Below are positions 54,986 through 64,000 of a stretch of DNA of 64,000 bases, in pieces. The notes under the pieces are model-generated. The model did no database searches. It was given only the letters and a program-made list of their open reading frames with translations, and was not told the DNA's origin. The position numbers were made by a program, and so were the translations under genes. Positions within the stretch are counted from its first letter, which is position 1; each line of letters begins with the position of its first letter. Source of the DNA: Symbiodinium kawagutii (taxonomy: Eukaryota > Sar > Dinophyceae > Suessiales > Symbiodiniaceae); NCBI GenBank assembly GCA_009767595.1, contig VSDK01027962.1, positions 197,024 to 261,023 on the forward strand, given 5' to 3'.

Positions 54986-55101
54986 TATGGCTGTGGGTCA
55001 AAATCCCGTACCCGTGGTTCCTCTATCATTAACCATTGTTTCCCTTATTATTGTTGGTCAGTATCCCCATGATTGGTTGGTTAATATTGACCCATAGCCA
55101 T
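54986..55101. mobile_element. Family B element, reverse orientation
   Basis: ATGGCTGTGGGTCAAAATCCCGTACCC to GGTTAATATTGACCCATAGCCAT. Confidence 0.85.
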
Positions 55102-55145
55102 ATACCTTGGCAACTGGCTGCCAGCTGTTTCGAGTACCGGATCAG

Positions 55146-55175
55146 GAGTACCGCATGGTCACGGCATGCTTCAAG
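55146..55175 (+). CDS. Micro-exon 'EYRMVTACFK'
   Basis: 30 bp between ACCGGATCAG and GTGCGC (AAG|GTGCGC), phase 0 both sides. An upstream acceptor (CTGCCAG at 55124) would extend it to LFRVPDQEYRMVTACFK, and a later donor to SSDSASRLLAR. The short form gives the best continuity with 54463. Confidence 0.42.
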
Positions 55176-56227
55176 GTGCGCAGTTCTGACAGCGCGTCCC
55201 GGCTCCTTGCGAGGGTTGTTGAGGATGATGGACTAATGGTGGTGCTCAGCAATGGTGGTAGTGACTGGTGGTGCTTAGTAATGGTGGTTGACTCATTGCT
55301 AGTGCTTAAAAAGTAATTAGTCATGGTTAGTGGTGATGAGTGATCACTGGATTGACGGTTTCGTGTCGATGATTCATGATGTTTGTTGATGATGAATAGT
55401 AATCAATCATAGTTGCCGGTTGGTTGTTTCTCATGATGGTTCGTGATGCTCCATGATGGTTTATGACGTTTCATGATGGTTGATCATGATGGTTGGTGCA
55501 TGATGCATATACCGCTTTGGGTTGGTGTACATACAGCTGAGAGTATACGTATACTGGTTGTTCATTACTCCATTCCAGCGGCACCCATGGTGCCCCTATG
55601 CTGAAGGAAGTCGTAATTTCAAGGAGGCGGCCTCACGGTAGGATACGCAGGTTAATACTTAGATTTCCGTTTGAGGATAGACCCATGTTACAGACCCATG
55701 TTACAACGTGCACTTTTGAAATGCACATAGTTCCGTCAAAGAACGCTGTCTAGTACCAAACCTCATCAATCAAATGTCGCATCAACCTGTACAAGGTAGG
55801 CGCGAGCAACCGTGATTTATTTCTTCCACAGTGAGCTGAATCAAATTTCTGTTCCTCAATCCATCCCAGCCATGCTTCGACCTTCGAGGCTCGTAAGTCG
55901 CAAGTGGCAGTAAGAAACGTAGTTTTTACCATGTGTTCTAATTTCCAAACAACTAGGTCGCTAGGTTTTTCCCACCGCTTGTGTGGCTGCATCGTTCCAT
56001 TCCCCCTCTTTGTGTCATCTTGATGTCATATGAATCCGTCCAACATTTCCTCTCCCAAACCGGAATAGCAGGGAAAACGATAGAAACAACAAGTGTACAT
56101 CAACTTGTTTTGTCACAAGCTGGTTATAGTCACAGTAGTTGCAATATGGTCACCAACTGTTCTTTGTCATGAAGATCCCATTGGTCACCACAACAGATTG
56201 GTTTGTCACAAGCAGTACCGAGCTCAG
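55176..56227. other. Intron-like stretch
   Basis: TGATGGTT-type words at 55430-55500; ACCCATGTTACA duplicated at 55681-55706. No exon supported. Confidence 0.45.
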
Positions 56228-56335
56228 TCCACAGGTGCACCCCCCCCAACCGCGCCCCTGTGGCACCCCCCTGGCCAGGCTTTACCTATCGAACAGCAGG
56301 CCTACATACTCTCGCCTCCAGAGACCTGGTATCCC
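56228..56335 (+). CDS. Pro-rich linker exon, frame ambiguous
   Basis: After CGAGCTCAG a phase-0 frame reads STGAPPPTAPLWHPPGQALP then IEQQAYILSPPETWYP before GTGCGT. This follows naturally after 'CFK|' as a proline-rich tail. A competing frame, open to an ideal donor at 56394 (GAG|GTGATG), reads IPCVLYASGAEPDDGAWVPR, so the downstream half is uncertain. Confidence 0.4.
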
Positions 56336-56749
56336 GTGCGTGCTCTACGCGTCCGGAGCCGAGCCAGATGACGGGGCATGGGTGCCACGTGAGGTGATGA
56401 ATCGCAGGGTGAGGAATCTGGTGGGTTGATGAGTGGTAGTGGTTGATGATGGTGATTCACTAGTGGTTGGCCAGAATATCAGGCGAAAGTGAAAGACTAA
56501 GGATTAATTTCCGTGATGTATTGCATGGTTTCTTGGACAACGGGACGAAATAGCCAGCGACTATGAACATATAGCTTGAACCTGAACTCTGATCCACGTG
56601 AGTGTTGCCTTGGCACACAAAACCTTGCTTTTGTATGGGGTGTAATACCCATATTTGGGATAGCTGAAACATGCTGAAATCTTCGTTTCTAATGGCTTTG
56701 GGATGTTTTTGGTGCACAAGGTTGGTACCGTTTCTCCAGCCATGGACAG

Positions 56750-56852
56750 CAGCTCAAGCGCGCTGAGATTCAAAGAGTGGAGAACGGTCCGCAGGGCGAT
56801 GCTTCCTGGAAGCCATACTACAAGTCCTTAGTCAGGCGATGGGGGCAGCCAG
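56750..56852 (+). CDS. Candidate exon 'QLKRAEIQRVENGPQGD'
   Basis: After CATGGACAG the frame reads QLKRAEIQRVENGPQGDASW then KPYYKSL, with a possible GT at 56853 (phase 1). Codon bias is good. Charged helix then aromatic turn; unrecognised. Confidence 0.38.
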
Positions 56853-57308
56853 GTTCTCTTGGCGTTGACCTGAAACGATCTGGGGAACCATACAGTAGGA
56901 TGGCTATGGATGGCTCCTTTGAAGGGATGACTGTTGGCTAGGTGTGAAGAAGGCAAACTACAACTGTCGGCCCTGCCATCACGGGACGACATGCAATCTA
57001 CTGACCCAGAACGACCTATTTGCTGGAACCTGTTCTTCATAGAAGCCAATTTGATCAAGAGAACGGTGAATCAAAGCAGAATTTCGGCGATGATATACTT
57101 GAATCATGTTTAATTAATTAACCTCCAAATAAATAGAAAAGATTGTCAAAAAGAGTAACTGAGTAATCTACATGATCAGACATGTGTTTTTTGAGTGCGT
57201 ATTTACAGTAATCTCCATGGCAAAGTAGCAAAGCAGTGCTTCAATGTCCATGACCCATTCCCGACGCCCGAAGTCTCAATGACGTTGATGTCGATGACGT
57301 TCAACGTC

Positions 57309-57310
<2 letters not shown>

Positions 57311-57353
<43 letters not shown>

Positions 57354-57366
57354 CCATCACCATCAC

Positions 57367-57436
<70 letters not shown>
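57311..57436. repeat. ATC/CAT trinucleotide microsatellite, about 126 bp
   Basis: Nearly pure CATCATCAT with a CACCATCACCATCACC interruption at about 57351-57370. It encodes only poly-Ser or poly-Asp. Confidence 0.97.
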
Positions 57437-57438
<2 letters not shown>

Positions 57439-59779
57439 GTGCAGGGTCGTTGTTTTTTGTGTCACGTAGTCTCAGTTCTTGGTAGCAGTGCACGTTTTTG
57501 AGATGCTCTTGTTGACGGTGGGGTGGCCTGGTGTGGGGTTGGGCGAGGGGTACGTGTAGCTGTAAACTAGATTGAAGCTATAAACAAATCCAGGTCGTGA
57601 AAAAGTCATTCACCTCCAGCGTTGGGGCTATGTGCAGGTCTTTGTAATGGGCGTAATAGCGGACAGTGAGCGACAGTGAGGAAGCGTGCCCGGTGGAAAA
57701 CCACGTTTTTTCCGCACTTTTGTAAGTTCAACTGCCCCGTCCGTGTCCGAGAAATTGGGTGAAACTGTGGGTGTGTTTCATGATTTCGACGCTGTCGCCA
57801 TGCAAATGACCCGAACACCAGGCAGGTGTGTTACCTTGTTTTTGTGGATCTGAGTTAACGAACTACACCTTTAGAAAACCCGACAACTACCTTAACGAAC
57901 CCTAGCATCAGAAGCAAGCTCATCGAGAATGGTGCCATGTTGTCCGTAACATGATACACTTGCAACCCTGGGGCTATGCGCGCGAGTCAGTCTACTCCCC
58001 TTTGGGAAGATATTGGATATCATATCATACCAATTTGATGCCACTGCATACTTTGGGCAACATTTTTCAGCCGCTTCCTGTCTATCCACACGATTTCTTT
58101 AGGATTAGTTAATGATGACTGCTTTTGAATACGTTGAATCCCGGTTTGATGTGGTCAGGGATCATTTATCATTCAGAGCCCTTCGTTCCAGGTCACTTGA
58201 GGATCAGGGTATAGACTTTGAGCCAGGGACCCACACGTGTCTGGGCGGATCAATGGATGGGGACGATGGGCGAGGGTCGCCACATTTTAGATGCCCAAAC
58301 ATTCCACACAGATTTTTTCGCCACAGTGCGGTGGGATGTAATTTATTTTTGAATGTGGATGACGGCGCTGATGTCGGCAGCGCCATGGCAACAATCCGAA
58401 GTGGGGTACCAGCAACCATTGTTTTTCACCGTCAAACACAGCTAGCTGGTCAGTTGTTGATTATTGATGAACAATCCTTGTTGTTGTTGTTGTTGTTGTT
58501 GTTGTCAAGATTTCTTCATAATTAACGTTGCTTCTTAATTTCTCACAAGATCTCACAAGTGTCCCCAACGATCAAAAGTTTTAGTCGTAGTAGGCCAATG
58601 GTTCCAAAGACGCGCAATTCACGCCTTCATGTTTCCTGGTTTAGGCTGATGCGCATAAACGCATTCATGGAATGGAAATTTGATGGGATATCAACCAGCC
58701 AGAGGCATGGGATGGAGTAGTTTGGTATTTTCTTTGATCACCAACAATTATTTCTGTCATTCAGATTCATGAACCCTTCTCTACCTCGTTAACCAAGCAT
58801 GTTCCACTGAACAACCACTATGAACATCGATCAGCTTGGTTCACCAGCAGTGCTGAATATGCCTGGCGATGCGAATGTGACATTTTTGCCTTGCAATGTT
58901 TGACATTCGGGTAGGTGTCAAGCCATAGGGTAACCAATAACCCACCAATAAAAGCTCATTTTACCAGGAAACCATTGGGTACTACTATTTCGGCACATAC
59001 CGATTTCATGGAGCGAAGCGTGCCACTTCGGCAGCAAAGACTTTGTTGCATCCTGAGCTGGGGACAATTTCTCGCCGTTTGCTGGGGACCTCGCCGCGGG
59101 AATTTCAAAGTAGACCCAAGCAAGCGGAGGAAGTCGATCCGTAGCCGCCATTTATTACATACCCATGTTTGCTCCGGTCACATCCCTGAACTATCATGGG
59201 ACTCCGAAAAACACGACCAAGACAACCAGATATCATTCCGCGGTGTTCGGCATCCCAATGATACCTACACTAGATGGTCATACGTCAACGAAACTTACCA
59301 ACAAGGATGAGAGGAAACTTGTTGACAACACCGATAACGCCAACACAATGCCAATCTGGAATCGTTTGTTAACCAGTTTGTTCCTCATAGCCAGGATGTT
59401 GGAAGTAATCACCTTTATATAAGCACTATCAATCCTCATCACTCATCACCCACTAGTTCTAGTGGGGCTAGTTATTATCCGACAGTTAGAATCATAACTA
59501 TCAAGCTCAATGAACCACTGTGAAACATACTTATAATCAACCAACGTCGAGCGTTCACTAGCCATGAAGCAACCGTTGACCATTGAGTAACTACTAGGCA
59601 ACTATGGCTTATCCAGCAACCAGCAACCACTAGGCTAGTAATGAAACCAGCAACTATGGCTTACCCATTCACTTAATGAAGCAACCAGCAACCACCAGGG
59701 CAACCACTAGGCAACCACTAGGCCAACCAGCAACCACTAGCCAACCACTAGGCTGATCCACTCTGCTTGCGAACTTGAG
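57437..59779. other. Mostly non-coding stretch
   Basis: A + frame of 137 codons at 58112-58525 runs into a TTG repeat (58479-58506) and lacks a clear bias. Otherwise AT-rich, with a CAACCACTAGG minisatellite (59560-59755). Confidence 0.4.
59560..59755. repeat. CAACCACTAGG/CAACCAG minisatellite
   Basis: About 15 degenerate units, directly upstream of an exon candidate. Confidence 0.85.
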
Positions 59780-59861
59780 GTGCTGGGCCTTCCACGGGTG
59801 TAACAACGAGGCCCTGGAGTGGCTGGGCGAGCGGTTCATGTGTCCGGGTTGGCCTGCCTGG
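59780..59861 (+). CDS. Internal exon 'CNNEALEWLGERFMCPGW'
   Basis: Acceptor CGAACTTGAG, ideal donor CCTGG|GTAAGC. Reads CWAFHGCNNEALEWLGERFM then CPGWPAW, with nearly all codons G/C-ending and phase 2 in, phase 0 out. Three Cys and four Trp suggest a compact Cys-rich module. No family recognised. Confidence 0.47.
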
Positions 59862-60143
59862 GTAAGCAGGCCAGAAATCGGACATTGTTTCCCTAGAGAA
59901 CCAGAGCTTCCATGTAGTCAGTCATGACCAAACAAGCAATAAGCCATCATTGATTGAATCATTGAATTTCGGTGCGGAAAGTGTTATATGGTTCTAGAGC
60001 TAATGCGTTCATATTTATACTCCAGGTCCATTTGTTGATGTGTTAGTGTCAGTGTTGTGCCAGATGGTGTTGATGGTGATAAAATCTGCATGGTTCTGTT
60101 TGAAACCTGTTTCAGCAATCCTTCTGAACTGAACCAACTGCAG

Positions 60144-60218
60144 ACTACAACTACGCCTTGGATGACAAGCACAGCGGACCAGACATAGGATCAGGACCAA
60201 CAGCGGAACCAGCGACAG
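60144..60218 (+). CDS. Candidate exon 'YNYALDDKHSGPDIG'
   Basis: After CCAACTGCAG a phase-1 frame reads YNYALDDKHSGPDIGSGPTA then EPATG before GTGCTG. Other frames stop. Soluble acidic segment grading to a linker. Confidence 0.38.
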
Positions 60219-60270
60219 GTGCTGTTGACAACTGGTGCACTCCAGGAGATTCCACGAGGTTTCCCAAATG

Positions 60271-60386
60271 GGGGTTTCTCAAGTCAGTTTGGGGTTCTTG
60301 TACCCCCAGTGATCATCTAATATTATCTTAGCCATTGATCGTATTAAACCAACTTTTGGGGTCCCCTACGGCTTGAGAAAGCACCA
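60271..60386. mobile_element. Family A element with longer left arm
   Basis: GGGGTTTCTCAAGTCAGTTTGGGG pairs with GGGGTCCCCTACGGCTTGAGAAAGCACC. Confidence 0.82.
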
Positions 60387-61071
60387 TTTTGGTGCCCTGA
60401 ATCAACCAGTGGTGGTACATCACCCGCACGCCCCGAGGTCTATCATCAACAATCCGCTGGCTGGCTTTCAACCTCTGGCATCAGGCGATCAGCTGAAACT
60501 GGCTGACAAATCTTGGGCAAGGCTTTGGCTCCACTCCTGAGATCATGCAAGATAGTTGTTTCGCACCATCTATGTGTCTTCTGTAAAAGTATGGTTTATT
60601 GGTTGGGGTTCCTGACGCCTACTTTTTGGACTCCATACTGCCATGCATCACGGATGGGGATTCTCTTGACACAAATTGTGGGCCGTAAATCAACGTGATG
60701 CGAACTGTGAGTCATGGGAGTGAAGGTGTTCGTTCGTAAGCACGTTGGCTGTGATTCAATCATTAATTTCTGACTGCAAACATTCAGAAATTCATGTCTT
60801 TTACAGCAAACACTGTTCCAAAACAGCGCAACATGGCGAAGCCACAAGTTGTTGGGGCTCAGCATCGATAGGACCCCCTCCATCTTTCCACATCCTGCAG
60901 TTATGGACATTCCATTGAGTGCGGATTATTTCAAGGGATTCCACGATTGAATCATCAGATGATATCAGATGTGCATCATGGGAATCCGTTGAAAAAATGT
61001 CCAGGTATTATCAGCTATAATGTTCAGATGTGCATAATGTTCAGGTCATATCAGCCTGCGCTTCGTTTCAG

Positions 61072-61188
61072 GCAGCCGCAGCACCACCTTGTGGGGCTCC
61101 GGAACTTATTTCGTCGGGGCGCCCCATGGTGAAGCGGGGGGGAGACCTAGCGACCCCCGGAGCTTTGCTCGGAATAGCGAGATGACAA
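61072..61188 (+). CDS. Candidate exon, frame ambiguous
   Basis: Good acceptor CTTCGTTTCAG. A phase-1 frame reads SRSTTLWGSGTYFVGAPHGE then AGGRPSDPRSFARNSE; a phase-0 frame (APELISSGRPMVKRGG) is also open. GC-rich island; donor unclear. Confidence 0.32.
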
Positions 61189-61289
61189 GCAGTGCGAAAG
61201 CAGTTTTAAAGCAATGACTGGTTGGTGATTTCTATGGTTACTAGTGGTTCATAGTGGTTCATAATGGTTGATAGGGGGTAGTGGTAAAC

Positions 61290-61388
61290 ATTTGGTTGCT
61301 GGTTTTAAACATTTGTTTTTCACTAGTAATGGTTAACAAATGGTTGGTTGACAAACATATTTTTCATAGGGGTTGAAACCACCAACCG
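61290..61388. mobile_element. Family C element, left end diverged
   Basis: GGTTGCTGGTTTTAAACATTTG to CATATTTTTCATAGGGGTTGAAACCACCAACC. Confidence 0.7.
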
Positions 61389-61482
61389 GGTATTCTGTTT
61401 TAAGGCTTTCACCATGTGACTGCACTCATCTCTCGCGACAACCATACCCCCTCATCCTAGCTCATTTAGTAGGTCACTATTT

Positions 61483-61582
61483 GGTGGTTTCTCAAAGTGG
61501 GGTACCCCAAAAAAGGTAGGTTTATTACTAAAAATTGTTAGTAGTAGATGATTTGGGGGGTCCCCTATTTTGAGAACAACCC
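61483..61582. mobile_element. Family A element
   Basis: GGTGGTTTCTCAAAGTGGGGTACCCC pairs with GGGGGGTCCCCTATTTTGAGAAC. Confidence 0.83.
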
Positions 61583-61655
61583 ATTGGGAGTTGTTTGGGC
61601 ACTGTAAGAAATGCAAGCAGCAACAAATTCCAGCCACACATTGATGTCATCGCAG

Positions 61656-61717
61656 GGAGAGTTCGGTGATGCCGAAGCCCACGGCTCCAAAGCCAAGGGT
61701 GGCGGCCATGAGTTTCG
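61656..61717 (+). CDS. Candidate exon, frame ambiguous
   Basis: Acceptor TGTCATCGCAG, donor TTTCG|GTGAAT. Two frames are plausible: GEFGDAEAHGSKAKGGGHEF, and a more G/C3-biased SSVMPKPTAPKPRVAAMSFG. Unrecognised. Confidence 0.33.
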
Positions 61718-61984
61718 GTGAATCATTGGATGATGCAGTGTACTTTGCCACAGCTGAAAGGGATGGTTGGGGGTTCTCCCATCATGGCAATTCATAGCCT
61801 ATGCTGGGTGAAATCCAACGACGAGTGTTGCTCGCTGTTCATTTATTTTACAAGTCATTGATGTTCGCAGCCAGCTTATTAACAATGAATCACCCCGTTG
61901 GAATCAGGTCGGTTGATAGTAGTCACTTCCCATCTTATTGTTGGTGTTTCTAAATCATGAAAGATCACATATGCACATATCTCG

Positions 61985-62160
61985 TCACTATCCCAAGACT
62001 TATCGTCACTATATAATCATCACGAATCATCACTAGTCATCACAAATCATCACCAATCGTCACAAATCATAACAGATCATCACTAATCATCAAAATTAAT
62101 CACAAATCATCCCTCATCATCACAAATCATCACCAACCATCAACTTACCCGCAACCATCA
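61985..62160. repeat. ATCACAAATCATC tandem-like tract
   Basis: About 14 degenerate units between the exon candidates at 61656 and 62222. Confidence 0.82.
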
Positions 62161-62221
62161 ACTTATCATCCATCAGCTGAAATCCATTCATCAGGGCCAT
62201 CGGCCATCACCGCCTCTCAAG

Positions 62222-62311
62222 GCCCGCGACGCCAAGTACGTGGCGGACGGTGGCTTTTGCGGCACGCCGGAGTTGAACGGCAGCCGAAGGCACTGGGGGC
62301 AGCCGGGGCGG
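62222..62311 (+). CDS. Internal exon '[16 protein letters not shown]'
   Basis: 30 codons, phase 0, edges CTCTCAAG and GTCGTA. Reads [20 protein letters not shown] then [10 protein letters not shown] with very strong third-position G/C. 'FCGTPE' occurs in the activation segment of AGC-type protein kinases, and a GT right after GCCGGA would allow splicing there, but no following 'YLAPE' exon was found. I do not call it a kinase. Confidence 0.46.
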
Positions 62312-62334
62312 GTCGTAGCGAGGAGTGCCAGGTC

Positions 62335-62396
62335 TATCCATCCATCCATCCATCCATCCATCCATCCATCCATCCATCCATCCATCCATCCATCCT
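62335..62396. repeat. CCAT tetranucleotide microsatellite
   Basis: About 15 pure TCCA units, starting 24 bp after the exon ending at 62311. Confidence 0.96.
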
Positions 62397-62640
62397 TACA
62401 AGGGACCATCATGTGCGCGCATCACTTCTCAAGTCTCAGCCACGGTTGTGCCAATCCGGGCGAGTTGATTTTTACGGGATGATCCTACTGCAACTGCTGA
62501 GTTTCATAGACTTTTTTCCCGGACCCAAGCCCCAGATCCCGGGGAAACTCTGGGAAACTACGCTCAAATTCACCATGAACATCACCAAATCGCAACCTGT
62601 GCAACCACGAGCACATCACCGTGCCCAAACGGTGGATTTA

Positions 62641-62745
62641 GTGTTTTCTCAAGTCCTGACGGGGTAGCCCCAGTTATCATCCAGTTTGTTTGCCATAAAG
62701 CATCCACTGCTTTGGGGTCCCCAATCACTGGCTCGAGAAACATCC
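62641..62745. mobile_element. Family A element, diverged
   Basis: GTGTTTTCTCAAGTCCTGACGGGGTAGCCCC pairs with GGGGTCCCCAATCACTGGCTCGAGAAAC. Confidence 0.7.
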
Positions 62746-64000
62746 ATTTCTTCTCGGTTTGCCAGGATGCTGATGTGCTTGCTGATGATGGGAATGCCTT
62801 GCTTGGGGGATCCCAGTCATAAGGCGCAGAGCAGCTGGCGGCGTGGCTGCCTGGGGTTGTCGCCAGGGCCAGGGCATGAAAACCAGCATACAACCAGCTG
62901 TACGTGCGTATCATGTACGTAAATTGAAATAGTTTGGATATTTTAAATATGTTTAGCATATGTGAGTATGTGATGTCATATGATGCTACAGGACACTGTA
63001 TCGTGATGTTTAGTTGTGTATATTTGCATGTCATTCTATACGCATAAATACATGGACATACTGCATACACAAATATATAATGTGTGTAAGATACTGAATA
63101 TTTCATCAGAGTTTTACTCTTTCTCATGATGATGTTGTTTAAAGTCAATCTCTACGAGGGCGGGAGGCATCCTGGTCTGGCAGTTAGCTGAAATCTAGCG
63201 GGGGGGAATCCTCCAACGAGGGTGGATAATTGGATGGTCAGTAATTAATGGTCAAATGTGATAGTGATTGATGACAGCAAATCTTGGATGCATAGATCAT
63301 GTGAGTCTAGTTGGGAATTGGAATCGGCATAAACATAGTGAGCCAAATTGGTGGATTAATCACGGTCCATGTGTAGGTTCATCAGTTGGTCAATAGGCAG
63401 GCCAATAATCTGTTCAACAGGCTTGGCGAATATCATCACAGTGTGTCACAGTTTGGCAACTAAGATCCTATGAACAAAATTAAGTCTACATTTTAATGTA
63501 TATATACATATTGTATAAATAAATCTTCATAGGAATGCATTCAATACCAATAACTATATAGTGTGATAATTCTTTATAGAATTTACATGAAATCATGTAC
63601 ATATCAACATACACATGTGTCAAAAACACTACTTTACAACTACTTTTTGTTGGCATCTACAATCATTGATCCTATAAACAAGTCAAAGACACGAAAAACT
63701 TTTTGTTGCCTAATTGTTGGTTATTCTTCTTTGTTAATCATGGCCTCACAATGATGGTTGAGCAAGCCACTGGATGTCCAAACTTCCTTTGATAACAGAG
63801 AGTTTTTCTTGATGCTCTCCGTCATTGCAATCATGATAATCCTCTAAAAAAACCCTTGCCAATGATTCCCACCGCAGCATGCCACGGTCAGGGGGTGCTG
63901 CCTTTCCGACACAAGCCTCCGCCCGGAGACCGAAGCGAAAAAACTGAAACGACCGCAATGTCGAGTTGACATGATGAGGACATTTCATGGGGTAGTAATT
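62746..64000. other. AT-rich stretch to the window end
   Basis: No exon candidate with splice context and no complete element recognised. The long reverse ORF over 62582-63148 is not supported. Confidence 0.45.

Noticed and set aside
57195-57493. Poly-Ser and poly-Asp ORFs
   Set aside because: They are translations of the ATC microsatellite.
58112-58525. + strand ORF of 137 codons starting MMTAFEYVES
   Set aside because: Codon bias is weak, it ends in a TTG microsatellite, and no splice-compatible neighbours were found.
59138-59160. Possible spliced-leader relic (CCGTAGCC…ATTT)
   Set aside because: The match to the dinoflagellate spliced leader is only partial (an extra GCC and no TTTGGCTCAAG). 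A second partial match, TTTTTTTGGCTCAA at 49645, lacks the 5' half.
62582-63148. Reverse-strand ORF of 188 codons, the longest in the window
   Set aside because: It crosses a family A element and AT-rich DNA, and the coding-like bias is absent. Length alone is near chance expectation for this composition.

Overview
This window looks like nuclear DNA of a dinoflagellate. The sequence shows no long uninterrupted genes, no bacterial-type operons, and no rRNA, tRNA or CRISPR array that I could support. It shows an AT-leaning background full of short inverted-repeat elements, microsatellites and minisatellites. Scattered in it are GC-rich islands of about 30-190 bp that read as protein on the + strand, with strong G/C preference at third codon positions and AG / GT, GC or GA at their edges. 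Tiny exons, kilobase introns, non-canonical GC and GA donors and one-strand gene order are established dinoflagellate traits. The organism call is inference; I cannot name a genus.

Layout. 1-720: two tandem arrays. About 0.7-11 kb: mostly repeats with a few doubtful exon candidates. About 11.3-34.4 kb: a run of + strand exon candidates, many with compatible phases, including an EF-hand-like segment (16.5-17.4 kb), related exons ending in 'LFE' (20.7 and 25.1 kb), and a histidine-phosphatase-like 'SPLxRAxxTA' motif (33.2 kb). 35.2-37.6 kb: a large GGTACGTTTTG minisatellite with a 154-bp higher-order period. 37.8-45 kb: sparse exon candidates. 46.2-56.9 kb: the best-supported gene, an alpha/beta-hydrolase-like domain spread over about ten exons. 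It has a GPGFG loop, an NPRQ helix, a VPNP strand, a VYIIGLW elbow region, a GSNDEVYP acid loop and a GDTHN histidine loop. 56.9-64 kb: more exon candidates of unknown family, then AT-rich sequence.

Repeats. Five short inverted-repeat families recur: A (ends GTTTCTCAA / TTGAGAAAC, about 100 bp, some 25 copies), B (ends GGGTCAA / TTGACCC, about 115 bp), C (GGTTGGTGG / CCACCAACC), D (near-perfect hairpins ending CTCTGGTAA / TTACCAGAG) and E (GGAGCCAGGG ... GAGCGAGGCCAGGAGC). They look like non-autonomous elements. Family B starts with GT and ends with CAG or TAG in both orientations. In two places a repeat (E at 46,362; B at 18,327) begins exactly at a predicted splice donor, so some families may be introner-like.

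Limits. Exon edges, reading frames and the grouping of exons into genes were worked out by eye. Several islands are open in two or three frames, and alternatives are stated. No transcript or database evidence was available.
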